From Senegalimassilia sp003474385 (GTDB taxonomy: Bacteria; Actinomycetota; Coriobacteriia; Coriobacteriales; Eggerthellaceae): DNA of 64,000 nucleotides. This document shows, one piece after another, positions 7,344 through 15,760 of the stretch. The translations under genes were made by a program, and so were the position numbers. The first letter of the stretch is position 1; every line of letters starts with the position of its first letter. The stretch covers positions 1 through 64,000 of the forward strand of contig NZ_QUCY01000006.1 in assembly GCF_003474385.1 (NCBI RefSeq), given 5' to 3'. Below the pieces are notes generated by a model. That model was not told the DNA's origin and made no database searches. It saw only the letters and a program-made list of their open reading frames with translations.

Positions 7344-9635
7344 TTATTGGGTTGCCGCACCGCCGCCGGCGGACGCGCCCCCGGAAGCCGTGCCCCCTCC
7401 GGTTGCCGACCCGGTGCCACCTCCACCGGTCGTGCCTCCAGTTGCCGACCCGGTGCCGCCTCCCGTTGCACCGCCGGTCGTTCCGCCGCCGGTTTCGCCT
7501 CCGCTGCCAGAGCCCGTACCGCCTGAGGCGTTCCCGTTTGCGTTGCCGGTACCGTAGCTATTGGAGTTGCCGCTTCCGTTAGCTGTGTCGGACTGGCTGT
7601 TGCTCGAGCCGGTGGAGTTGCCGTATTGGTTATTGCTCGAATTTCCAGCGGAGTTCGCGCTGCTAGAAGACGGGCTGGAAGACGTCGTCCCGATATGGTA
7701 CGTGGCATTCGAGAACGCCTTGTACGTGGGATTCGATGCCTGGGGGAACGTTTCGGTTTGCTTGTCGTACAGCGCCGCCGTCATGAACTTCTTGAACACA
7801 TCCGCCGCGCTAACGTCGGTGGGGATGGTTTCCTGGTTAGACGGATCGCCGAACCAGATGGCAACGGACAGCTGCGGCGTGATACCGCAGAACGTGATGT
7901 CATGGTACTCGCTGGAAGTGCCCGTCTTCGCCGCCACTTCCTGGCCGTTATCGAGCTTGGCCAGCGTGCCGGTGCCTTCAGAGGTGTTCACGACGCCCTT
8001 CATGACCTCGGTTGCCGCGTGGGCCACTTCGGCGGAGATGACCTGCGTCCCCGACGGATGGCTGTTATCCACGATTAGGTTGTTGTTCTTGTCGTAGATC
8101 TTCAGGATGGGCTGAGCATCGTACTTCGTGCCGCCATTGGCGATGCAGGCATACGCATCCGCCATGTCGAGCATAGTGACGTTGGACTGGCCGAGCGTCA
8201 GCGACGGGTTGGCGTTGAGCGTGGAAGTGATTCCCATCTTCTTCGCGGCATCGATGACCTTTTGGGTCCCCAAAGCCATTTGCAGTCGCACGAAGCCAGT
8301 GTTGGACGACACGGCGAAAGCACGCGCGATGCTGCGGGTCCCGTAGTTGATGTTGTTGATGTTCTGCAGCGGATTCGAGCTATCGTATCCGGTATCGGGG
8401 ATCACCGAAGGCGACGAGCAATCCACCATGGTTTGCGGATCGATGCCCTCTTCCAAAGCCGCTATCAGCGTGAACGTCTTGAAGGACGAACCGCAAGGAC
8501 GGCCGCCGTTGGTTCCCTCGCCGGTTGCCAGGTTGGTCTTTTGCGTATCCCAGTCCTTGCCGCCGACCAATGCGCGAATGAAACCTGTGGAAGGATCGAT
8601 TGCCACGAGCGAACCGCTGATCGCATCGCTCAGGCCTTCTTCCTTCGTGCGGACGGCATCCTCTGCCGCCTCTTGGGTATCGACGTCAAGGGTGGTGACG
8701 ACGGTCAACCCGCCCTTGAACACATCGAGCTGGGAGTACTGGTCGGAAAGCACGTTTTTGACGTAGCTGGTGAAATACGGGTACTTCTCGATGCCATCCG
8801 AAGACGGTACGGAGGGATTGAGCACAAGATCCTGAGCTTTTGCGGAATCGTGCTCTTCCTGAGTGATATAGCCGTTCGTCAGCATGCGATCGAGGACCAG
8901 ATTACGGCGCGCATAGCAATTGTCCGGATAATCGATGGGGTTGTTATAGGTAGGCGATTGGGGGATGCCGACAAGCGCCGCCGCTTCCGCCAGCGTCAAA
9001 TCAGTTGCATCCTTCGAGAAATATCGCTGAGAAGCAGCCTGGATACCATAAGCACCCGAACCGTAATTCACGGTGTTCAGGTACATGAGGAGGATGTCGT
9101 TTTTCGAATACATCTCCTCGATTTTGACGGAAAGGTACATCTCGCGGACCTTGCGCTCAAGCGAGATATCGTTCATCTCGTCGGCGAGCACCGTGTTGCG
9201 CACGAACTGCTGCGTAATGGTTGAAGCGCCTTCGCGACCAGACCCCGTAAGCGTGACGAACGCGGCACGGGCAATGCCGACCAAGTCGAAGCCGCCATGA
9301 TCGTAGAATCGCTCGTCCTCCGTTGCCACCGTGCCCTGCATCACGTACTTGCTGATGCCGCTCAGCTCCACAGGCTCACGGTTTTCCACCTGGAAGCGCG
9401 CAAGCTGCGTCTTCTCATCGGATGCTAGCACCGTAGTCGGCGCAGACGTATTCAGCTCGGATACTTCCGAGACATCATAGGTTTTCAGGTCGCCGATCCA
9501 GGAATCGCCTAAGACGACGACGCCTATGCAACCGGCCAGGCAAATAGCCGCGATGATACTGAGAAATGCAAGCAGGCCGACAAAAGGACGCTTTTTCCTA
9601 ATGCTCGGCCTGTTCTTTATCGAACGAGAAGCCAC
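7344..9635 (-). CDS. class A penicillin-binding protein with Gly/Ser/Thr-rich tail
   Basis: Bifunctional peptidoglycan glycosyltransferase/transpeptidase; 763 aa from a GTG start. GTG at 9633-9635 is chosen because GGAGG lies 6 nt before it; an ATG 21 codons upstream has no such site. Basic residues and one membrane segment (FVGLLAFLSIIAAICLAGC) open the protein. GT51 motifs are EDERFYDHGG and REGASTITQQ; transpeptidase motifs are SSFK, SSN and KTGT. The last 120 or so residues are low-complexity: Ser/Asn-rich, then Gly/Thr/Ala-rich repeats (GTGSATGG). There is no PASTA repeat, unlike the paralogue at 4300-6528. The tail may be a flexible wall-spanning segment. Confidence 0.93.
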   Translation of the reverse strand: MASRSIKNRPSIRKKRPFVGLLAFLSIIAAICLAGCIGVVVLGDSWIGDLKTYDVSEVSELNTSAPTTVLASDEKTQLARFQVENREPVELSGISKYVMQGTVATEDERFYDHGGFDLVGIARAAFVTLTGSGREGASTITQQFVRNTVLADEMNDISLERKVREMYLSVKIEEMYSKNDILLMYLNTVNYGSGAYGIQAASQRYFSKDATDLTLAEAAALVGIPQSPTYNNPIDYPDNCYARRNLVLDRMLTNGYITQEEHDSAKAQDLVLNPSVPSSDGIEKYPYFTSYVKNVLSDQYSQLDVFKGGLTVVTTLDVDTQEAAEDAVRTKEEGLSDAISGSLVAIDPSTGFIRALVGGKDWDTQKTNLATGEGTNGGRPCGSSFKTFTLIAALEEGIDPQTMVDCSSPSVIPDTGYDSSNPLQNINNINYGTRSIARAFAVSSNTGFVRLQMALGTQKVIDAAKKMGITSTLNANPSLTLGQSNVTMLDMADAYACIANGGTKYDAQPILKIYDKNNNLIVDNSHPSGTQVISAEVAHAATEVMKGVVNTSEGTGTLAKLDNGQEVAAKTGTSSEYHDITFCGITPQLSVAIWFGDPSNQETIPTDVSAADVFKKFMTAALYDKQTETFPQASNPTYKAFSNATYHIGTTSSSPSSSSANSAGNSSNNQYGNSTGSSNSQSDTANGSGNSNSYGTGNANGNASGGTGSGSGGETGGGTTGGATGGGTGSATGGTTGGGGTGSATGGGTASGGASAGGGAATQ
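7402..7457. repeat. imperfect tandem repeat encoding the Gly/Thr tail
   Basis: The 17-bp unit GTTGCCGACCCGGTGCC occurs at 7402-7418 and again at 7441-7457, a period of 39 bp (13 codons). Degenerate related units continue to about 7510. The repeat encodes the GTGSATGG-type peptide units in the C-terminal tail of the penicillin-binding protein. Confidence 0.7.
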
Positions 9636-9721
9636 GAACCACCTCCAAGAAACTTGGGTAATTGTACCATCGGGGGAAATAGGGTTTTCAAAGCACACAA
9701 GTTCGTAGCAAAAAAGCCAAG

Positions 9722-9758
9722 GGCGGCCAGGGAATCGACTGTTCGTCCCCTGGCCGCC
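9722..9758 (-). terminator. intrinsic terminator of argGH
   Basis: GGCGGCCAGGG (9722-9732) pairs with CCCTGGCCGCC (9748-9758). On the minus strand the stem is followed a few bases later by TTTTTT, matching termination after argH. The plus strand also has a short TTTT. Confidence 0.8.
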
Positions 9759-9781
9759 TTTTGCTTTTCGAGGCGCTGCGG

Positions 9782-11170
9782 CTATAGCAGCGACTCGTCT
9801 TCGGCAAGCGCCGCTTTAGCTTTCTCCATCTGCTGGGCCACAGCCGCTTCGCCCGTTCCCCCTTCCGTGGTTCGAGCAGCCACGATGCTGGGAAGATCGA
9901 GCGCCTTGACAATGTCCTCCTCGAACAACGGGCTTGCCGCCTTAAAGTCGTCGAACGACAGGTCGTCGAGATTGCAACCGCGCTGCTCGCACAGCAGCAC
10001 CAAATGTCCCACCACTTCATGCGCATGACGGAACGGAAGGCCCTTCTTCGCCAAGTAGTCAGCCACATCCGTCGCCGCCAAATGACCGAGTTTCGCCTGC
10101 TTGAGCATGTTCTCCGGCTTGATGCTCATGGTTTCTATCATTCCCGCGGCGCATTGCAGGCAATCTTCCAACGTTTTCGCCGAATCGATTGCCCCGTACT
10201 TGTCTTCCTGAAGGTCCTTGTTGTAGGCAAGGGGAAGCGCCTTCATGGTCACCAGCAACGACACCAAATTGCCGATCACGCGACCGGTCTTGCCGCGAAT
10301 CAGCTCGGCAAAATCGGGGTTCTTCTTTTGAGGCATGATGGACGAACCCGTGGAGAACGCGTCGGACAACTCGATGAAGCCGAACTCGGACGTTGACCAA
10401 AGCACCAGTTCCTCGCACAGGCGCGACAGATGCATGCAGGAAACGGCGCAAGCGTAATCCAAGTCAAGCAGGAAATCGCGGTCCGACACGGCATCGAGCG
10501 AGTTCGGGATCACCGAAGCGAAACCCAATTCTCCTGCCGTCATCTGCCGATCAAGCGGATACGTTGTCCCAGCCAGCGCAGCTGCGCCCAGCGGACAGGC
10601 GTCGGCCGCATCTCGTGCAGCCTGCAAACGGCGATAATCGCGCGCAAGCATCCAGACATACGCAAGCATATGGTGCGAGAACAGAACTGGTTGCGCATGC
10701 TGCAAGTGGGTATAACCAGGCAGGATAACACCGAAATTCGCCTCAGCCTGACCTATGAGCGCATGACGCAGCGCAACATTGGCGCGCATCAGATCGGTTG
10801 CACGCTGCTTGGCATACAGGCGCGTATCCGTTGCAACCTGATCGTTGCGGCTGCGGCCCGTGTGCAAACGCGCTCCCGCATCGCCGATTTCAGCAGTGAG
10901 CGCCTTTTCCACTGACATATGGATATCCTCGTCGTTGATATCGAACGAGAAATCACCTGACTCGATATCGGCTTTGACGTGATCAAGCCCCGCAGCAATT
11001 TGCTGAGCGTCCTCTTCCGAGATCACGCCGACCTTCGCCAGCATCTTCGCATGAGCCTTCGACCCTGCGATATCCTGCACGTACAAGGCCTTATCGACAG
11101 GCAGCGAGGCGCCGAAGCGTTGCGTGAACTCGCTAACGTTTTCCGTGAATCTGCCCGACCAGAGAGCCAT
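9782..11170 (-). CDS. argH: argininosuccinate lyase
   Basis: Cleaves argininosuccinate to arginine and fumarate, the last step of arginine synthesis; 462 aa, full length. The fumarase/aspartase superfamily signature GSSIMPQKKNPD lies near residue 283; its serine is the catalytic base in homologues. TGRSRNDQVATD near residue 105 is the second conserved region. It starts 3 bp after the argG stop, so the two form an operon. A strong terminator follows. Confidence 0.97.
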   Translation of the reverse strand: MALWSGRFTENVSEFTQRFGASLPVDKALYVQDIAGSKAHAKMLAKVGVISEEDAQQIAAGLDHVKADIESGDFSFDINDEDIHMSVEKALTAEIGDAGARLHTGRSRNDQVATDTRLYAKQRATDLMRANVALRHALIGQAEANFGVILPGYTHLQHAQPVLFSHHMLAYVWMLARDYRRLQAARDAADACPLGAAALAGTTYPLDRQMTAGELGFASVIPNSLDAVSDRDFLLDLDYACAVSCMHLSRLCEELVLWSTSEFGFIELSDAFSTGSSIMPQKKNPDFAELIRGKTGRVIGNLVSLLVTMKALPLAYNKDLQEDKYGAIDSAKTLEDCLQCAAGMIETMSIKPENMLKQAKLGHLAATDVADYLAKKGLPFRHAHEVVGHLVLLCEQRGCNLDDLSFDDFKAASPLFEEDIVKALDLPSIVAARTTEGGTGEAAVAQQMEKAKAALAEDESLL

Positions 11171-11173
11171 AGG

Positions 11174-12508
11174 TTACTCCGTTTCCTTGTGAGCCTCAGC
11201 GGCAGCTTCCTGACGGGACAGCGGCGTTACGTCCTCATAGCGGCCGCGCTTGAGGGGGCCCTTCTCGTTTTGAGCATCGAACAACTCGGCAGGAGCGCCT
11301 TCCTGACGACGATTGACGGCCCAGGTTTTCGTGGACAGCGTCTGGATCTCGATGAAGCCCTTGGCCGCGTCGCGGTTGAAGGTATCCCCCTTGTCGTACG
11401 TTGCCAGGCCCTGATCGTAGAGCGAGTATGCGGACTTGCGGCCGACCACCGTGCAAGAGCCTTTGAAGAACTTTAAGCGGATGGTGCCGTACAGGCAGCG
11501 CTGCGTAGAAGCCATGAATGCATCGATTGCCTCTTTCAGCGGCGAAAACCATTGGCCGTTATAAACGCAATTCGCCCAGGTTTGCTCCAACGCAAGCTTA
11601 TGATGCAGGACCTCGCGCTCAAGAACCAGATCCTCCAGCGCCTTATGCGCCTTGATCAGCGCCAGTCCCGCAGGGGCTTCATAGCACTCGCGGCTTTTGA
11701 CTCCCACCAAACGGTTCTCGATCATGTCGATACGACCGTAACCGTGCTTGCCCGCGATTTCATTGAGCTCATAAATGATGCCCAGATAGCTCTTTTGGTT
11801 GCCGTTGATCGCATAGGGCACTCCACGGGCAAAGGTGAGCTCAACATATTCCGGCTGATCAGGCGCCTGCATGGGATCGGTCGTCATGGTGTAGATATCC
11901 GCAGGCGGCTCGATCCAAGGATCTTCCAGTACGCCGCACTCGATTGCACGGCCCCACAGGTTGTCATCGATGGAGTATGGGGAATCCTTCGTAGCACCGA
12001 CTTCCACGCCATGAGCCTGAGCCCACTCGATCTCATCGGGACGCGTAAGCAGATTCCACTCGCGAACCGGAGCCAAAATCTTCAGCGACGGATCAAGCAT
12101 GGTGATGCTGGATTCGAAACGCACCTGGTCATTGCCCTTGCCCGTGCAACCGTGAGCGATATACTTTGCACCGAACTTATGCGCAGCATCCACAAGATGC
12201 TTCGAAATCAAGGGGCGGGAAAGCGCCGACACCAGCGGGTACTTGTTCTCGTACATGGCGTTAGCCGCAAGCGCCTTCGTGAGGTATTCCTGCGCAAACA
12301 TCTGGCGCATATCCACCACGATGCACTCGAGCGCGCCGACGCGCAAAGCCTTTTCCTTGACTTTCTCAAGGCCATCGTGCTCCTGCCCCACATCGCCAAC
12401 CACGGCGATCACGTCCAGATTCATTTCATCCTGCAACCATTTTATGCAACAAGATGTATCAAGACCACCGGAATATGCGAGTACTACTTTGTCTTTCTGC
12501 TCTGCCAT
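11174..12508 (-). CDS. argG: argininosuccinate synthase
   Basis: ATP-dependent ligation of citrulline and aspartate to argininosuccinate; 444 aa. The PP-loop reads AYSGGLDTS at residues 11-19, and conserved segments such as ALSRPLISKHLV and AHGCTGKGNDQVRFE follow. The start ATG at 12508 matches the family N-terminus; the frame extends 22 codons further without family similarity. It is the first gene of argG-argH and is preceded by 262 bp holding a TATAAT box and a candidate ARG box. Confidence 0.97.
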   Translation of the reverse strand: MAEQKDKVVLAYSGGLDTSCCIKWLQDEMNLDVIAVVGDVGQEHDGLEKVKEKALRVGALECIVVDMRQMFAQEYLTKALAANAMYENKYPLVSALSRPLISKHLVDAAHKFGAKYIAHGCTGKGNDQVRFESSITMLDPSLKILAPVREWNLLTRPDEIEWAQAHGVEVGATKDSPYSIDDNLWGRAIECGVLEDPWIEPPADIYTMTTDPMQAPDQPEYVELTFARGVPYAINGNQKSYLGIIYELNEIAGKHGYGRIDMIENRLVGVKSRECYEAPAGLALIKAHKALEDLVLEREVLHHKLALEQTWANCVYNGQWFSPLKEAIDAFMASTQRCLYGTIRLKFFKGSCTVVGRKSAYSLYDQGLATYDKGDTFNRDAAKGFIEIQTLSTKTWAVNRRQEGAPAELFDAQNEKGPLKRGRYEDVTPLSRQEAAAEAHKETE

Positions 12509-12655
12509 GATGATCGGCCCTTTCGAATGCGATTTGTTTAGCAACAAGGAGATTTGGGTCCACGAGTGCCACAAGATACAGGTATGCCCCGTACTGCCTG
12601 GTTACATATTAGTTTCCCAAGTGAAATATCCTGAAACTACAGTAATCCCTTAGGA

Positions 12656-12661
12656 ATTATA
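12656..12661 (-). promoter_or_regulatory. -10 box upstream of argG
   Basis: A perfect TATAAT on the minus strand, about 145 bp before the argG start. The -35 position is poor, so activity is uncertain. A GAATATGCAA site lies about 65 bp further upstream. Confidence 0.4.
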
Positions 12662-12724
12662 CGTACACATTTTTCTAGAGATAGTGCGCAACGCAATGAT
12701 GTAACAACTTGTAAATACAACGTG

Positions 12725-12734
12725 GAATATGCAA
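12725..12734. promoter_or_regulatory. candidate ARG box upstream of argG
   Basis: GAATATGCAA, the same decamer found in the argR promoter region. It resembles a half-site of the ArgR operator known from other bacteria. It lies between argR and argG. Confidence 0.45.
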
Positions 12735-12770
12735 AGATAACCGTCTTTGCAACGGTAAAAAACTAGACGA

Positions 12771-13199
12771 TTATCGTCGTCGCAGACGGTCGATGGCTCG
12801 CTCGACCTCCACCGCAGCCTCGGGGCTTTCTGCTGCGATCATAATGGTGTTGTCGCCGGCAACGGTGCCGAGCGCTCCACGCAGACTGGCTTTGTCAAGG
12901 GCTGCGGAGACGCCGGCAGCACCGCCGGAGAACGTCTTCACAACAACCAGATTACCAGCGACGTGCACCTCTTCAACTAATTCGGAAACCATGCGCTGAA
13001 GACGCATTTCCTCGGGGAGGACGTAATAACCCTCGCGAGACTTCACGAGGCCCATGTCCATGATGTCGCGGGAAATGGTAGCCTGAGTGCACTCGTAGCC
13101 GGCAGACTGCAGCTGATTAGCAAGATCGCGCTGCGTCTTGACATTGCGATCGCGAATGATGTCGCGAATCACGTCATGCCTTTGTTGCCGTTTCCTCAT
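12771..13199 (-). CDS. argR: arginine repressor ArgR
   Basis: DNA-binding regulator of arginine metabolism, active as a hexamer with arginine as co-repressor; 142 aa. Residues 1-70 form the winged helix (QRDLANQLQSAGYECTQATISRDIMDMGLVKS). Residues 75-142 form the oligomerisation and arginine-binding domain with the GTVAGDNTIMIA motif. It sits between argD and argG. Its own promoter overlaps candidate ARG boxes, which suggests autoregulation. Confidence 0.96.
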   Translation of the reverse strand: MRKRQQRHDVIRDIIRDRNVKTQRDLANQLQSAGYECTQATISRDIMDMGLVKSREGYYVLPEEMRLQRMVSELVEEVHVAGNLVVVKTFSGGAAGVSAALDKASLRGALGTVAGDNTIMIAAESPEAAVEVERAIDRLRRR

Positions 13200-13260
13200 G
13201 CCTCGTTACTTCCCGCCCCAGGTGGGGCATTGTACCCGATTTCCTCCAATGATTCCTGAT

Positions 13261-13305
13261 GCATATGCAAAATAATGTAAGTGCCATCAAGAATATGCAA
13301 TTCAT
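13261..13305 (-). promoter_or_regulatory. argR promoter with overlapping candidate ARG boxes
   Basis: On the minus strand a -35 TTGCAT (13295-13300) and -10 CATTAT (13272-13277) are 17 bp apart. The -35 lies inside the palindrome GAATATGCAATTC (13291-13303). A second related site, GCATATGCAA (13261-13270), lies just downstream of the -10. A third, GAATATGCCG, is at 13354-13363. This layout is expected for ArgR autorepression; binding itself is inferred. Confidence 0.6.
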
Positions 13306-13412
13306 AATACCGCAAGATTTGATGAGCAGCGGGATGAAATTTAAATTAGCGAAGAATATGCCGCTTCTCTTGTATCAGCTAAACGTTGCCTTGAAATCTC
13401 ATCCGTATGGAT

Positions 13413-13446
13413 GCTAAGGATCCACGCCGCAACATGGACCCTTAGC
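13413..13446 (-). terminator. hairpin 3' of argD, possible terminator
   Basis: GCTAAGG-ATCCA pairs with TGG-CCCTTAGC around a 10-nt loop, 17 bp past the argD stop. There is no T run, so termination would be weak or factor-assisted. Confidence 0.45.
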
Positions 13447-13462
13447 AGGCGTTATAGAGCCT

Positions 13463-14728
13463 TTAGGCTTCGATTATCTGGTTCAGACGCTCGACCATCG
13501 CATCGATGTCGCCCTTCTCGCACACCAACGGCGGAAGGAAGCGCAGGGTATGGGCGCCCGTTGCATTGAGAAGAAGGCCCTTGCCCAGCGCCTTCTGAAC
13601 CAAAGCAGGCGCATCGACCGATTCATCGAAGTCGATGGCGTTCATAAGACCGACGCCGCGGACCTCCTTGACCTTGGACACGCCGGCAAGCTGCTGGCGC
13701 ATATATTCGCCGGTTTCCTGCACATGCTGCTGAAAACCATTGGAAAGCGTGTCAAGCGTTGCCGTTGCGGCTGCTACCGCCAAGCAGCTGCCGCCAAACG
13801 TGGAGCCGTGGTCACCAGGCTGATATGCCTTTGCGATATGGGCGGGGGCAGCGCAGGCGCCCATAGGCATTCCGCTGGCGATGCCCTTCGCCATGGTCAC
13901 GATGTCGGGGGTGACTCCGAAATGCTGGAAGCCGAACGGGGTACCGCAACGGAAGATTCCGGTTTGAACCTCGTCGCACACCATAAGAGCACCATGCTCC
14001 TTGGTCAGATTGCGCACCGCCTCCAGAAATTCCTTCGTGCACGGATGCACGCCGCTTTCGCCCTGGATGCACTCAAGCATGACGGCGCAGATATCATGGC
14101 CCTGCTGCTCGAACAGACGGGTAAGAGCTTGGATGTCATTGATAGGCGTGCTTACGAAACCACCGGGCAAGGGCTGGAACGCCTCCTGCTTCGCGGGCTG
14201 AGCAGTGGCAGCAAGCGTTGCGAGCGTTCGTCCATGGAAGCTGCGATCAAGAACCACGATGGTGCGCGGAGCGCCATCGAACGCCTGCTTGATCTTGGCA
14301 TCGTCCTCACCTGCGGCACGGGCAGCCTCTTCGGCGTTCTTGCGAGCATACAAGCGAGCGAGTTTGATAGCGCACTCGTTTGCTTCGGCTCCGGAGTTTG
14401 CATAGAACGTCTGCCACGGCTCGGGGCTTGCCGGATCCCCGCCATTGAGCAACCCGGAGATTTTACGGGAAAGCTCGCCACGGCCCTCGATGTAGTAGTA
14501 ATTGCTCACGTGGATCAAGCGCTGAGACTGGTCTTGCAGAGCCTTGGTGATGGCGGGATGGCAATGACCGAGGCTGCACACGCCGACGCCCGCGATGAAA
14601 TCGAGGTATGTATTGCTCTCGGCATCTTCGACTTCCATACCCTTGCCGGAAACGAGCTCGACGGGCTTACGGGCAAACGTATGCATCACATATTGCGATT
14701 CGAGTTCCTGCTGTTGCTCTAGCGACAT
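13463..14728 (-). CDS. argD: acetylornithine aminotransferase
   Basis: PLP-dependent aminotransferase converting N-acetylglutamate semialdehyde to N-acetylornithine; 421 aa, class III family. The phosphate-binding segment NSGAEANECAIKLAR and the DEVQTGIFRCG motif precede the PLP lysine in TMAKGIASGMPMGA (about residue 280). It is last in argC-argJ-argB-argD, 33 bp after argB. A role also in lysine synthesis (succinyl-diaminopimelate branch) is possible for this family. Confidence 0.94.
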   Translation of the reverse strand: MSLEQQQELESQYVMHTFARKPVELVSGKGMEVEDAESNTYLDFIAGVGVCSLGHCHPAITKALQDQSQRLIHVSNYYYIEGRGELSRKISGLLNGGDPASPEPWQTFYANSGAEANECAIKLARLYARKNAEEAARAAGEDDAKIKQAFDGAPRTIVVLDRSFHGRTLATLAATAQPAKQEAFQPLPGGFVSTPINDIQALTRLFEQQGHDICAVMLECIQGESGVHPCTKEFLEAVRNLTKEHGALMVCDEVQTGIFRCGTPFGFQHFGVTPDIVTMAKGIASGMPMGACAAPAHIAKAYQPGDHGSTFGGSCLAVAAATATLDTLSNGFQQHVQETGEYMRQQLAGVSKVKEVRGVGLMNAIDFDESVDAPALVQKALGKGLLLNATGAHTLRFLPPLVCEKGDIDAMVERLNQIIEA

Positions 14729-14761
14729 GCTATCAACTTCCTTCGTAAGGTAACGATTTCT

Positions 14762-15760
14762 TTAATGCGCGGAAGGACTCTGGATAGAGGCCTTCTGAGC
14801 GGCCTCGACTTCTTCACGGTTCTCCAGAAGCTTCGAAGCGAATTTGCCCAGAGGGTGGCTATCGAAACGATAGGCCTCTTCGGTGGAATGCATGGTCGTG
14901 CCGACACCGGTGCTGGTAAGCATTTCGAGCAGCAGAGAATGAGGCGTGGTTCCGTTGATGATATGCGCACGCTGCACGCCGTTTTCCAGCGCATGGATGC
15001 ACGACTTCAGCTTCGGGATCATGCCCGTGGACACCACGTTGTTCTCGACCATATAGCGCGCCTCGAACACGGTGAGGTTGGAGATGAGCGAGCTTTTATC
15101 CTCGAAGTTCTCGTACAGGCCGTCGACGTCGGTAAGGAACACCGCCTTATGAGCGCCGATGGCGGCGGCGATATGGCCCGCAACCATGTCGGCGTTGACA
15201 TTGTAGAAGCCGCCGTCCTCTCCGATTGCGACCGATGCGATAACCGGAATATAATCCGATGCCACCAAGTCGTCGAGCAGAGGGCGATTGATGCGCGTGA
15301 TGCGACCGACACGACCCAAATCAGGACTTGCCTGCTCAGCTACGATAACGCCGCCATCAGCACCGGAGACGCCCACGGCAAAATTGCCATGATGGTTCAA
15401 GGCCTCGACCAATTCCTGGTTGACCTCGCCCATAAGGACGGTACGGACTAGATTCATGGCCTCGGGCGTGGTAACGCGCTGGCCGTCCTTGAACTCAACG
15501 GGGATTTCCATGAGGTCCATCGCCCTGGTAATGGCCTTTCCGCCACCATGGACGATGACGGGGTTCACGCCGACGATCTTGAGCAGCACGATGTCGCTCA
15601 TGACATCCGCGCGCAGCTTCTCATCGACCATGGCAGATCCGCCGTATTTGATGACGACGGTTTTACCGGTGATGTTCTTGATCCACGGCAGCGCCTCGAC
15701 GAGGATCTTAGCTGCCTCCGTTGATGCGCCCTCGGGGCGCGTATCCTTTGCGTACTTCAT
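14762..15760 (-). CDS. argB: acetylglutamate kinase
   Basis: Phosphorylates N-acetylglutamate, normally the controlled step of the pathway; 332 aa. Amino-acid kinase fold with VIKYGGSAM near the N-terminus and the VHGGGKAI substrate loop. It is somewhat longer than the usual 290-300 aa because of N- and C-terminal tails. Its first codon overlaps the argJ stop, indicating translational coupling. Confidence 0.95.
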   Translation of the reverse strand: MKYAKDTRPEGASTEAAKILVEALPWIKNITGKTVVIKYGGSAMVDEKLRADVMSDIVLLKIVGVNPVIVHGGGKAITRAMDLMEIPVEFKDGQRVTTPEAMNLVRTVLMGEVNQELVEALNHHGNFAVGVSGADGGVIVAEQASPDLGRVGRITRINRPLLDDLVASDYIPVIASVAIGEDGGFYNVNADMVAGHIAAAIGAHKAVFLTDVDGLYENFEDKSSLISNLTVFEARYMVENNVVSTGMIPKLKSCIHALENGVQRAHIINGTTPHSLLLEMLTSTGVGTTMHSTEEAYRFDSHPLGKFASKLLENREEVEAAQKASIQSPSAH

